From Lytechinus variegatus (lineage: Eukaryota; Echinodermata; Echinoidea; Temnopleuroida; Toxopneustidae): a stretch of DNA of 64,000 nucleotides. This document shows positions 1 through 12,600 of the stretch, one piece after another (position 1 is the stretch's first letter; each line of letters begins with the position of its first letter). The notes under the pieces were generated by a model. That model was given only the letters and a program-made list of their open reading frames with translations. It had not been told where the DNA came from and ran no database searches. The translations under genes and the position numbers were made by a program. Location of the stretch: contig NC_054744.1 of NCBI RefSeq assembly GCF_018143015.1, positions 2,997,059 to 3,061,058 on the forward strand, in the 5' to 3' direction.

Positions 1-110
1 CCAAGTCATGGTTAGTCCAAGTGGGTATTAGACCAAGTCATGGTTAGTCCAAGTGGGTATTAGACCAAGTCATGGTTAGTCCAAGTGGCAATGAGACCAA
101 ATTGTTAGTA
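1..110. repeat. 32-bp tandem repeat at window edge
   Basis: Three consecutive units of about 32 bases, each starting CCAAGTCATGGTTAGTCC. The first two are identical and the third diverges at its end. The array probably runs on to the left of the window. It is a minisatellite or the inner repeat of a transposon; I see no coding content. Confidence 0.85.
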
Positions 111-974
111 GACCAATCAGGTTAGCCCGTTTGGTGTTACACAATCTGAGAAGTAGATAGACCCGCTGCTTTCAGACCAACTATATATATAACCAACCTC
201 ACCTCCCAGCAAAAACAAAATAGGAAAGCAAGGATGAGATGATGGAAAAATAATACAAGAACCAAGTTTTTCATTTCAACATTTTATCTAAATTTCTCCT
301 GACATTTGTTTGATTTCATAAATGCTTGATTGAAAATATATAAATTCTTTGGTTTCTGTCGCTGCCTAAATAAGTATCACAAGTCCATGTACATGAACTA
401 TTTTTTTAGTGAAATGCAGCCTGTGCATTGATGTGGTATGTCATTGATTTTATACATCAAACAAAAAAATATAAGAGATTTATATTTGTATGATTATGTT
501 TGCAAAGGAATATATATTTTCCTCCTCTGAATTACTGTAAATAAAATGAATTAATTGGTGTCGTATAAAAACAGTGTGGTGGTTTTTCTTCTTCTGGAAA
601 CAGTACAGTCCACCGTCTGGTGTATTGTCGTACTGTTACTGTCTTTGTTACTGAGTGTAATATGGTTATTTTCAAACCTTTGGCTCATATTCTGAATTGT
701 GGAGGATGTTTCACAAAAAGTTAAGAGCAATTTAGTCATTGCTGAATGCCAACATGCACATGATGTGTAATCTCATTGATGAGTATGTGTATGGCTCCCC
801 TTAGAATGGTGTAACCAATGTGGTGATGTGTTATATACAACTCTTGGGAAATCAATTTTGAGTCTAGTTACATTTGAATCTTTGTATATATGAAAAACCG
901 CCAGTGTTTGATAAAACCATGGCCTAAATCTTTGGAATATGGAGAGCCAATAATTACCATCATTTCTATCATTC
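111..974. other. Intergenic, AT-rich, no gene seen
   Basis: No supported coding region. A stretch near 575-640 (TTCTGGAAACAGT followed by CACCGTCTGGTGTATTG) recurs at 59180-59430, where a short inverted-repeat element interrupts it. Both are therefore copies of one dispersed repeat. Confidence 0.6.
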
Positions 975-1204
975 TAAAGGCATGGTCACACCGCCCGAGC
1001 GTTGTTGGAGCGGTCGTGGAGCGGAGAGAAAAAAAATCATCACCGCTCGCTAACGTTCACCATTTTCAATTTCGATTGTTTTTTTTTTGTTTCCGATTTT
1101 TGTTTTTAATTTTTTCCCCAAATTTGTGAGCGAAATTCGGCCCTCTTTCCCTACCGTTCCACGACCGCTCCAACAACGCTCGGGCTGTGTGACTATGCCT
1201 TAAA
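975..1204. mobile_element. MITE with about 45-bp terminal inverted repeats
   Basis: The left end AAGGCATGGTCACACCGCCC and the right end are near reverse complements over about 45 bases, sharing CGAGCGTTGTTGGAGCGGTC. The middle is AT-rich. There is no transposase, so this is a non-autonomous DNA element. I could not fix a target duplication or a superfamily. Confidence 0.8.
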
Positions 1205-2446
1205 TGTTATTTTCACCATTTACATGAATGTATCCAGCATCAACTGTGACAAAGAAATGTATGGACCCATGCACAAGCATAACAGAGTCACTATTGTCCC
1301 CAGACGATTGGGCCAATGAAATGCTTTGTAGGGTCTGATGCTGGATACGCACCTGATTGACGGGATCCTCAAAGCTGTTACAAATATTCAGAATTCTAAG
1401 TAAAAGACCATTGACCATTAACACATAGAGATATAATTCAGCAAACATTGAAATAAATGATTTTTTTCCAGTTTTATTTTTCTTTACAATTTACAAATTT
1501 ATTTGATAAATGTACAGTTCAGTTTTACATGATAAAATTTACAATTCAAGTTTATGTGATAAAATTATACAGCTCAATTTTATTTTATAAAATTATGATT
1601 CAATGTAATTCTACTACATCAAATATCACATCCTGTTATAGCTTCCTGTATGAGCTGCCAAAGAGATTACTACATCAAGTAACGTCTATACCTTAAAGCT
1701 TAAGTTTATTTTGTTGAAATACATTACTACAAATCACATCTTACAAGTTTTCAATTAGATTACATCTAATTTTATTTTATTGTATTTTTTATTGTTATTT
1801 CCCTCACATGCTAAAAGGAAAATTCAAGATTTAAAATGTGATAAAGGTTCAAACACAAATACAATCTTACACATATTTATAGAAACAACATGTGGAGATA
1901 CAATCATTTTGGTATTTATGATTTTGCATGATTAAAGAGGTTGCTTTGTGCTCGATAGATCGCAAAGAAGTTCAATGTTAAAAGAAGAGGAGGGGTCACT
2001 TTATGCAACCAAAATCCTCATATTAATGGGAAAATGATATTCTAATGAAGTTGGAAGCAAATCTGGCCTTGAAACAAAATTTTCTCTTTTTAGGGATGCA
2101 TAACTATACCAACTATGCCCATAAATCCATTGAACTTTATCATGAGTTGGACAGTTTATGGGTAAATGGAAATTGAATAAGATAGGGGCACTTAATAGGG
2201 TTAGGGATGAGGTGCAATTCTGCTAAATGACTATGGGAAGGGATGAGGCGAAGGGGATACTTGTATCGTGTAAAAAGTCCTTCGGAAGCGCATAGAGACA
2301 TATTAATAATGTGATATGCGCTCTACTATATGGAATGTATATTATTATTATTATAAAGAGGTTTGTTTTTTATCATTGGCGTACCTGCATAATAAATAAC
2401 GAGGTTTAATCAGGTCAAGATCACATTCAAAGAGAAGATACATTTA
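1205..2446. other. Intergenic, AT-rich, no gene seen
   Basis: AT-rich sequence without a credible reading frame. About 2223-2350 resembles the tail of the SINE families seen elsewhere here (GCGCTCTACTATATGGA followed by an ATT run), but I cannot find a promoter-box head. Confidence 0.5.
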
Positions 2447-2715
2447 GGGCCCCGTCTTACAAAGAGTTACGATTGATCCGATCAATCGTAACTATGGACG
2501 GCCAGCAACATCTATTATGCATGTTTGTTCAAAATATTTTCTAACTATGATGTATATTCATGCATTCGTTGTTTTCTTGAAAATTCACTGTGCTACTTTT
2601 TGTTTAAAAAGGACATTTTGCAAATTTACTGTAGAATTTTTTTTCTCACATTGATGGATTTCCACAGAGTTACGATTGATTGGATCAATCGTAACTCTTT
2701 GTAAGATGGGGGCCC
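2447..2715. mobile_element. Palindromic MITE, family E copy 1
   Basis: The tips are GGGCCCCGTCTTACAAAGAG on the left and CTTTGTAAGATGGGGGCCC on the right, both joined to GTTACGATTGAT motifs. Similar copies lie at 41332-41605 and 43239-43504. There is no coding content; it is a non-autonomous DNA element. Confidence 0.85.
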
Positions 2716-3446
2716 AGAAGTCATGGGTGTTAATATATAGGCATACTATTGTTTGACAAATAAAAAGGGGCATTAAAAAAATCAAACACGAGGCGAGAAT
2801 AAGAAGCACCTGCTCCCTCTTTCCCTTTGTTACACCGCGTCCAATTTAGTTTTAAATGAATTACCCACATATTACAAGATATTCTGCATTCTCCTTTTAA
2901 GGTATATATATATATTTATTGCAGGAATTATATACTATAACATTCACTTGTTATAAATACAATTTATTGAATATTTAATCGAAATAAATCAAGGACAACT
3001 TCCCGTGGGTTCGACTGTGCGACTGGATTTAAATATATTAAATTTATGAAAAAATGTGACCTAATTGCTTTTCACCCTTTTCTCTCTGTTTCCCTTCCAC
3101 CATCAATTTCTTCTCTTCTCTCTCTCTGCTTCTCTTCTCTCTTCCACTATTTCTATTCCTTTCTGCTTTCCATTTCATTTCCTGTATCCACTCATATTTA
3201 CATGTATTTTGAATATTTTACAATTTTTTTATTGATCAGTGAGTATCGATTTAAAATTATTTATGAAATACTTTGTTACATATATGTCTGTATTGAAGTT
3301 TGTTCGTAGTACCATAAGTTATTTTTACCTTGTTATTGATGATTTTGTTTGAAATGTAAACTTTTGCAATTCGGCTTTGGCTGCAAAGAAAGGATTTTTA
3401 ATTAACCATTTTGAATTGAATTGAAAAAATATATTTCTTAAAAAAG
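2716..3446. other. 3' flank of the dehydrogenase gene
   Basis: AT-rich and pyrimidine-rich sequence lying downstream of the minus-strand dehydrogenase stop codon, so it probably holds the 3' UTR. TTTATT motifs (AATAAA on the minus strand) near 2915 and 3228 are candidate poly(A) signals. No other feature. Confidence 0.4.
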
Positions 3447-3595
3447 TTACTTCTTGAGTGAGTCGGGAATGATGTGAGGTACGATAGTTTCACAGAACTC
3501 GTCTCCGTAAGGATCCACGAAGTATTTCTTGGCGTAATCATAGCGGAGTTGGCTGGTGGGGTTCCGCAGGTGCGGTTTCTTGGACTCCAAAGACT
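3447..3595 (-). CDS. Dehydrogenase exon 6 (C-terminal)
   Basis: Last coding exon. It starts after a TAAATCTAG acceptor, completes a split codon in phase 1, encodes 49 residues ending DSLKK, and stops at TAA (3447-3449). It contains FVDPYGDEF, typical of the C-terminal helix region of HSD17B1/RDH8 proteins. Confidence 0.85.
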
Positions 3596-6500
3596 CTAGA
3601 TTTACAGGGGAAACAGAACGGGGAAATTATTACGTGAGCAATATTGCATGAGAAAATACAAAATATGAACGTTAATTCTCAAAAATCTAGATGATATTAC
3701 TGGCTTATACTGTTTTATAATCGAAGAGTATATGAAACAGCGAGTTTATTTAACATTTCTAAATGCCAATATACAGCCCCCTATAAAAAAACAATCACGG
3801 GACCAGTAGCGGACCGTGACCCGGAGGAGACAAAGCATGGGGGGGGGGGGGGGCACTGCATTGTTTGTGAACAATGCCGTGCCCCCAATGCTTTGTCTCC
3901 TCGGGGTCACGGTCCGCCACTGCACGGGACGATGACTGTTCGTCCAAGTGTTCGTCAGACACTTTCGCTAAGGCTTATTATAAGCACTTTGATCTTAGAA
4001 ATTGCAAAATGAACCTCATTCTATCCCCGGTTCTTTCCATGCATCCTTTCCCCTTCCCCCTCTCCGGCCCTGAATACAATTTTGTTATCATCAAACCTTT
4101 TATGACATTGGCAATTTCTTCGGGCGTCTGATTCTCTTTCTCAAAGTTTGGATTGGCAACGAGGAGTTGGATGACCTTCTGGCAAATATCTCTGGACTCC
4201 TTATCGATGTTCTTTTCTTCTGCGAGCTTGAGGAACTCTGGTTGGTTATTAGCTGATCCCATGTTAGCAATGAAATCAGTCTTCACTGGACCCGGTTGGA
4301 TACTATTCACCCTGCAAAAACCACCCATCAGATAAGAAAAATTAGAAAATGTTGTGGCGTAGTGTCAATAATAATATAACAGACAAAACAATAAACAAGA
4401 AAATCAAGCCATGATGTAAAACAGTGGGAGAAGAAAATTCTTGACACGCAAGTCAAAGAAAAAGAAACTGCTCAGGAGAAGAATGACCCACATGAGCTCT
4501 TAAAAAAAGTGAAGAAGCTTGGACGGAAAAGGGAAAAGGTAGAGCTAGCAGTAAATAATAAAGATGGTGTAATAAAACCAGCACACCATTGACTGTAGGA
4601 AGCAGCAGAACACCCAGTTTCCTCCGGAGGAAGATCCTCTACAAGACATTCCTGATCCACTGCCAGCATGCACTCAAATAAATAGACCATTCACAATAGA
4701 GGAAGCGAGGTCTGCCCTAAAACTGCTTAAAAACCAACAGAGCATACGGTTGGCACAAGATAGCTGCTGAAACTCTGAAAGCAGGAGGTCTGAAAATGAG
4801 AGTTTCTACTGAAAATCCTTAACGTTAAATGGTCTGAATAGAACTCTCCTCAAGACGGGAGCAGTAGGCGCGATAGCTTAGTCGGTTTAGCGGGGGTTTC
4901 GGATTCCGGTGACCCGGGTTCGATTCCCACTTGGTGTGCTAGTGCCCTTTAAATTGGTAAAGGCATTTATACTCATTACCAGGTCCCTCGGAGAGGACCT
5001 TAAGCCGTCGCGTCGGTCCTCTGGTTGCTTAAACAAGTATTCATGCTTTCTTAGCTATCAGGAAATAAGTCAACACCAACTCCTGTGCTCAAGAAAGGAG
5101 AAAAACTGAATCCAGCTGACTACAGAGTTATTACTCTGCTCTCTATACCTGGGAAAGGTTTTTTTTTGCAGAATGATTTTTAATAGAATTCAGGCGACCA
5201 TGGATGATCATCTTGCAAAAGAACAATGTGGCTTTCGCAGCTCACGAGGAGCGACTGATGCCATTTTTGTGGTCAGACATTATATGTCTATAGTGACACA
5301 CTGTCACATGGTGACACTTGATTTCTTCATACTCTGTCACACTGTGCCTTCCTCTACAGGTCCGTTATGGGGGGGCGTTTTTTCTCCTGTTATACGCTGA
5401 GTTGATATGTAGTGGCTCAGTATCATACTGATCCACTACTTACTTTGTCAAATCTATCATTCTGATGTTTTACATCTATATAGAACATCTGTTCTACCCC
5501 AAATATGACATGATATTTATATACGTACATTCCGATGAAAAACAAGAGAAAAACAAATGAACTGAGTAGTAGCTTTTAAAATATATTAAATCATGGAGGT
5601 ATTTATTGTTTTTCATCCGAGGTAAACTTTACAAATATGATACCTTTAAAAGAGAAGACAATTTGTTAAGCAATGTTAATTGATTGTCAGATGAGAAAAT
5701 AAGTTTTCAAAATTGACGATATATACGATCATAATTATATTCAAAGTATATGTGGACACCAGCACCAAAGAGAAATGGTTGAAGCTATATGTTTGTAATT
5801 GATTGTAGTTTTTTAAAGCAGAAGTACGTTAATTGCTCAACACACACGCAAAGAAAATGATTACAATGATTTATTTCTATCAACTTACCAAATACCAAAT
5901 GCTCGGTAGCCAATAGAAAGTGACTCGGTGAAGCCTTCTAGAGCGTATTTTGAGGCTGCGTAGATCTCTCCAAAAGGCCATGCTATGGTAATTAAACAGT
6001 GAAATCGAATTGTTGCATTATTTTTCACGTTCAAATAATTTGATATATGTCATGTTCCAAATATGAATACTGAGTTTTCATCATATCTTATTCCACTGAG
6101 AACTCTTATTTTTACAGAGATGCAGCGAACTAATGCCACTTATAAAGTATGTCACATAGGCCCCGACAAATGTGATATCACGGTGTACAGAGGAAACAAG
6201 TGATTTTGATTAAAGGATAACAAAATAAAGCTTTGATACATCAAAATATTAATAATCCTGCATGTTTTAACCCTTTATAAACCCTACTGTCCTAAAATCT
6301 CAGAGGACATACGGTTACACTTACAGGCGGTATGATTGTAATAGAGTTTTTTTCTCAGAATAATGTAAAGATAATGGCTAGGGTTTGATTAATTTGGGAG
6401 GTTAGGTTTTATGTTTGGCATTTAAGTGCAGATTTTCCATCGGAGCAATTACCGCCGGATAATCATGAAACCTAATAATATTCAACTTATAGTTTTAAGT

Positions 6501-9500
6501 AGACAACAATACCCAGGGTAGCCACTTCAGTTCTGAAAACTGTTCACCCAGCGGGCCCTGCTATTATTATTACCCTTGCTTTAGCTGGGCTGCATAGGCG
6601 CTCAAGCATTCAAGGGATTTCTTCCTACCGGGTACCCATTCACCTCACCTGGGTTGAGTGTAGCACAACGTGGCTAAGTTTCTTGCTGAAGGAATTTACG
6701 CCATGGCTGGGATTCGAACCCACAACCCTCTGTTTCAAAGTCAGAAGGGCCACAACGCTCCATAGTTAGTTACCTGTTATACCAGCTACACTACTGACGT
6801 TCATGATGCGACCTGAACGTTGTTTCTTCATTATAGGAAGAACCGCTTTCATCAGATTCACTGGGCCGAAGAAGTTGGTATCGAACAACTGACGCATCTG
6901 TTGCTCGCTGACAAGTTCAACGTAACCCGATGAGCCATGCCCCGCGTTATTGACTGTGGGTGGAAGATAATGAGAGAACTGGGATTATGTCACAGTGACA
7001 CCGAGATAAATCGGCTCCAGGGGCCCGTTTCATACAGGACTTGCAACTGTTGTAACTTTGCCATTATGACGATTACCTTGGAAACCTTGATTTGATTGGC
7101 CGCTAGCTGAGCCATGTTACCAGAGTAGTTCCCCGGGCATGCAACTACTCTGGTAACAGCTAGGGCTCAGCGGCCAATCAAATCAAGGTTTCCAAGGTAT
7201 GGCAAAATCAAGGTTTCCAAGGTATGGCAAAGTTACAACAGTTGCAAGTCTTTTAAGAAACGGGCCCAAGATCAATAAACTATTTATGATGACTCGGTTT
7301 GGAGTCATTTTGGTCGATGTGACTGCACCGTGATGACATTTTATCGTCACAGCGAGCGGCAATATTTTTTTTTTCTTCATTTTGGGCTTCATTTACGACG
7401 GAGTCGCTCTCGACGCACCAATTCCTTTGAACAGCTGAAAGGCTTTTATCGAAAGTGGTCGACCGGGACAGCAGATCATCCGAAGGCTTGCACCGGACGA
7501 ACAATTGCAAATATTTATGTCGTTGTCCCGACTCATGTGACAGCGCTGCTGTCCGGATCCACCAACTTTCGACAAAAGCCTCTCAGCCATCCATTGTCAT
7601 TAGACTTGCATTTTGAAAGGAATAGGTACGTTGTAGAGAACGGCTCCATCTTTAATGCGAAAACTCTCTGATCACACCAATTAATTGCCTCCATAAGGGA
7701 TATCATAATTACAATGCTTGGATGTTTTATCCACTAAAGTCTGTATCATATATTCGACAGTTACCATAGCAACAGTCAAACACCTGTGCTTTTCAAGATT
7801 AAAACGTTACAAATGTTGATGAAATGCTCTGGATCCAGACATTCATCCAACAATATTAGGCCTACGATATTTGCAATGACACCATTGGTCGATTGGCTTG
7901 GAGCAAACGACTTCATTATGCTTTTGAGAGACGTCGGTGATATCTGTGACCATATATGTTTCGGAGATACATCGATGACATAATTATGTGACCATATATG
8001 TTTCGGAGATACATCGGTGAGGTATGTGATTATATATAAAAGTTTCAGAGAGACGTCGGCGATATAACATGGTCATGTCATAATACAGACTTAATCTAAA
8101 GGGGGTGGGGTGCGGCGATCCTTTTCAATAATTTATCCCTCTTAACCTATGACAATTACAAAATAAATATGTATACAGATAGGTTATACTTATTATGATC
8201 TCTCTTTTGTGTAGTAGTACCAAACGTGGTTTGTTTGTTGAAAGCAAACAAAGTGCCTCGTTAATCGCACTCCTGGTCATATCATATCAAATACTGTATT
8301 CCTCGCTGCTAACGTAATCACTCTTATCAAGGAAGATACTGACAGATATATTAAAAATTATCCCAACCGTAGTTTAATAAGATTCCTGGTAAATCAACAT
8401 AAGACGAAAACATACAAAGTTAGAGATGTCGGCTGGGAAGCAGGTCCCTGGGAACGATTTTTTTTTTGGTGGGGTGCTGAAGTTAATGACAAGCAAAAAA
8501 AAAAGGTTTTCACTACAAATTGAAGGTCGTTATCGTTCCACAAAGAAAAAATGACAAGCAAAAAAAAGGGGGAGGGGTTCAACACAACCTTTTTGTCTTT
8601 TTTTTACATACATTTCTCACATTTTTACACACCTGCCAGAAATCCAGGTGTGTGATGCCTATATGGAAAATAATACACGCAGCACCCCCCCCCCCGGAAA
8701 ATCTTGGGGGTGCTTCAGCACCCCTAGTTCCCCCTCTTCCCAGGGCTATGCTGGGAAGCACAAATTGTGTGATAGAAAGTGGTTAAGAATACGATAAAAA
8801 TGATTTCCAAGAGATCGGGACGTTTTTTTCGTTTGTGTGAGAAAACAATCTTGCTTTACCAAATTTGAATTTATCCCCACTCCCCCCTGATACTCTATAT
8901 TATCCACCGAGACTACAGATTCAGAGGTCATGTGGGTATTGACCCCTCTATCCATGGCCATTGTTTTGTTTTGTTTTCTATTCCTTTTACTTTTATTTAA
9001 CAAAAATAATAATAAGCATTAATTAGCATTAATTCATATTTATATATAATAAGCATTAATTTATATAGCGCAGCTTTTTCAATCCACATGAAAGTTGCAT
9101 TCATGATATCTCCATGACGATAACCTTCTCTTTTTTTAACCTCTTGTCATTTTTTTAATGCGAATGTTGTTCTCAGTGAGGGATGGTGACCCTTGATTTT
9201 ATATATCATTTTTTAAAGTGCCCCCCCCCCTTTGGTAGTCCTGGATTGCTCCTATCCCCCATTCAAACCTCACGTACCGTGCACGTTACGGACGTGATCA
9301 TTAATCCAAAAACAAAAAAGAAATACATATATTTTATAATGTCGACCCTAATAAAGAAATATGTTTATAAATCTAATGTCTCAAATAAATTTAAAAATGT
9401 ATAATTAAATGAATAAATTGATAGATGGATAAATAAATGAATAAATAGATAAAATAAATACATACACAGTTAATTGAGTTCACAAATTCATAAAATTAAA

Positions 9501-12500
9501 TCAAGTTCATCCCCACATTCGCTATATGCAAAATACAAAAATAAAGGTACACACAATAACACGATGAAAGTGACAGAAAGTTGTTAAAAATAAAATACAA
9601 AATATTGAATAATTGAATGTGAGAGTTTGGAAGGATGTGGGTAACAAAGGCCAGCGATCTACAGTCTATAGTAGTTGTTCCCTCTCGATATAATTCTATA
9701 AACACTTTTCTTTTTGGGAGGCACGTGTATACATTCTAAAAAAGAAGAGATCCACTCCTCCTCTTGAAAATACAGGGATAATATATAGTTTACGGATGAG
9801 ATTTAAGTTATTGTTTTCTCAATATGGAACATCTTAAAAAAGCATTTGAAATCATTTCAGTTCCAGTTTGATAATCATTGCGGACATGTGCTTTTATCAA
9901 ATGGATGTGCACAAGAGACAGATGGAATGGCAGATGATCAAGTTTCACATTTGCAAGCTGCCAGTGTAGGCCTATTATTGAGCGTTTCAGGGGTCTTTTT
10001 TTAATGAATTGATAAAAAAAATCAATTTGGATTTTACACATTGTTATACAAATATAATTGCCTCAATGATGCAATGAATTATACACTTATATCACAACTT
10101 ATGCTATGCAAGGATCGAATAAAGTTCATATTCACTGTATGGTACGTGATTTATTATTTCTCTTTATCAGGTACATTTCATTAATAGCTCAAACATGCCT
10201 TCTATTACACTAAAATTGCGACCACATTTGAACGTTTCAAAACGCCACAACATCAAAAATGTTTATACCGAAAAATAATAATTGGTGTAAATGGGACAAT
10301 ATCATCGGGCAAATGAGGGTAGATAAATAAACCACACTAACCAAGGATATCGATACGCTTGTGCTTATCGAACACCACTTTGATTGCATTGTCGATGGAA
10401 TCTTGTTTGGTCACATCCAGTGGGATGATGAAGAGGCTCTTATTGAGGGTCGCCCCTGCAGCCTTCTCCAGCTTATCTTTCTTGGCCAAGTTCCTCATGG
10501 TAGCGTAGACGATGTAGCCCTTAGCGGGGTCCTGTGCCAGGGTCACAGCCGCGGAGAGGCCGATGCCAGAGGAACATCCGGTGATGATTGCCACGCGCGG
10601 TCCTGATAAAATTAATGAATTAATCGAAAAGTAAAAATAAGTCATTTTAATTCGATTAAACATTCATTTTCTTCCAATTGATAGTTTCATATAAAGTCAT
10701 ACACACCAACTTATACGCAGCGGGGCCGGGGGGGGGGGGGGTGTTGGGCAACATATACTGTCCACATTGGTTAAAACGTCATGCAATTCTGGGTAGTTTT
10801 TTAATAACCAATAATGTGTGCTTTGGGTGAAAACTACACATTATTGGTTGAAAACTACCCAGAGTTGGATAATTTCACAACCAATTGTTGTGCATGTGGA
10901 CAGTATGTTGACCCCGGTATTGCCCAACATTTTAAGAGTGCATTTTTTTACTAAATTTTTAAAAACAAATTCTACCAAAATGTGCAAAAATCCTTTAATT
11001 TCACTTTATAAAATGCAAAAGCGCTCCAACGACATACTGTCGCTTTGCTCCCTCGCTTTCGCGTTTCTTCATGTATCATTCATACATCAATAAATCAGCC
11101 TGTGGTTTTATTTGTATAGAGAAACTAAAATGTTTTTGAGAGGAAAAGTTCTTGTTAAACTACTTGGTAACAATTTTCTTTGCGGTATAAAAGTAATTGA
11201 AATTATTGAATTATGGGTCTATGAACACACTGCTCAAAATGATGCTTTATCGGTAAGGGGGAAAAAAGAAGAAAAATCATATGCCGGGTGCATGCACGGC
11301 TATTTAGACCGGTGCTGTATTATGTATATGAAGCTTGGTGCAGAGCGTAACAGATATATATCAGGGTTTGCTATACCTGATAAAATTGTGTGATTGACAA
11401 TGGAAAACCTGTGTGCCATCTATGTATTGTGTTGACATTAAGACCTTAGAAATAATTTAGAAACCTACTGGAAACCATATTCTGGCACGTTTAGAGTATT
11501 ATATTGGTTGGAAATTCCAAGGGTTGTGGTCAATATTGGTTTATGCGGTTCGGTGGGTATATATACTGTTCATACCACAATTATGATTCAGCAATTTTTT
11601 TCCAAGGCAAGCATAATATTATGTAGGTTATGATTTCGTGCTATACCTGTATATTCTCTCGATGGTAGGATTCAAGGCATTTATAGTATGAAAATATAGT
11701 ATGAAAAAACTTTGACACATTGAAAATATCATATTTCACCCCTTTCCTTTGCCTTTCTCATATTTTCTCTCTATTTTTCTTGGTGTTAATGGCCCCAAAC
11801 CATGCAAACTGTACGCAAGTGGCTAAACTAAAAGACATACCAAGTTTTAATAAAAGAATCTATGATGTCTGTATACTCACCAGGCAAAAAGCGCTTTATA
11901 GATCCAGCTGTTATTATTATAAACCTTAATCAACAGAAATTGAAGTTCTTCTTCTTCATTCTTTCAAGTACAGACTGCCGTTGGCATATTTTCATACTAG
12001 CTGTGCTTGTCAAGTGCCTCGATGAATAGTGCTTGTAAAAAATCTGTACAAACCTATTTGCGGTTATATTTTGGAGGAGATATTTCAAGCACAAAACGCT
12101 TGACACTGAAATCGCTCTCAACGTTTTCGCAACCGAAATAGATGAAGTTACCCGTACTATTTCGAATTTTGTATATTATTATCTGGATCGCAGAATGGAA
12201 ATTGGAGGAATTGAGGAACTGAAACATGTTTAACAAGCCGACCTAAGCAAATATTTTTAAAAACTTATCATTAACACTGTCAGATTTCGTAAAAGATTAA
12301 GACACTCATAAATGATATTTTCGTCATGGCGAGTCTCTCTCTCTCTCTCTGTATATATAACTCTAAGAAAATTATACATGTACAACCGCTTTGGCAACTC
12401 TTGTATTATATATATATATATATATACACATATACTTCACACTTAACTTTACTGTCAACAACACTATACTTACGGACCCTACGATCCTGATGAAGGGCAT

Positions 12501-12564
12501 GTGCCCGAAAGCTTGATGAAGACGGGTATTGACCTTGCTACGGCCCTCTCCATACTACTAATCT

Positions 12565-12600
<36 letters not shown>

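Larger units (their letters stand above)
6954..10341. other. Dehydrogenase intron 2
   Basis: A 3.4 kb intron. Besides the MITE, inverted repeat and tandem repeat listed separately, about 8400-8760 holds A- and C-run-rich sequence with GGGAAGCA repeated at both ends, probably a degraded DNA element. About 9000-9480 is AT-rich with TATATAGCGCAGC, a SINE-tail-like piece. No conserved coding signal. Confidence 0.6.

Noticed and set aside
1-110. CRISPR-like direct repeats
   Set aside because: The units are contiguous without unique spacers and the DNA is animal; a minisatellite.
3978-4096. Extension of the dehydrogenase reading frame past exon 5
   Set aside because: A GT donor at 4096, intron-like composition and the phase-matched exon at 3447-3595 argue for splicing.
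4866-4940. Functional tRNA gene
   Set aside because: The boxes are good, but acceptor and anticodon stems do not close and a SINE body follows.
7330-7671. 113-codon plus-strand frame
   Set aside because: It crosses an inverted repeat and has no recognisable domain.
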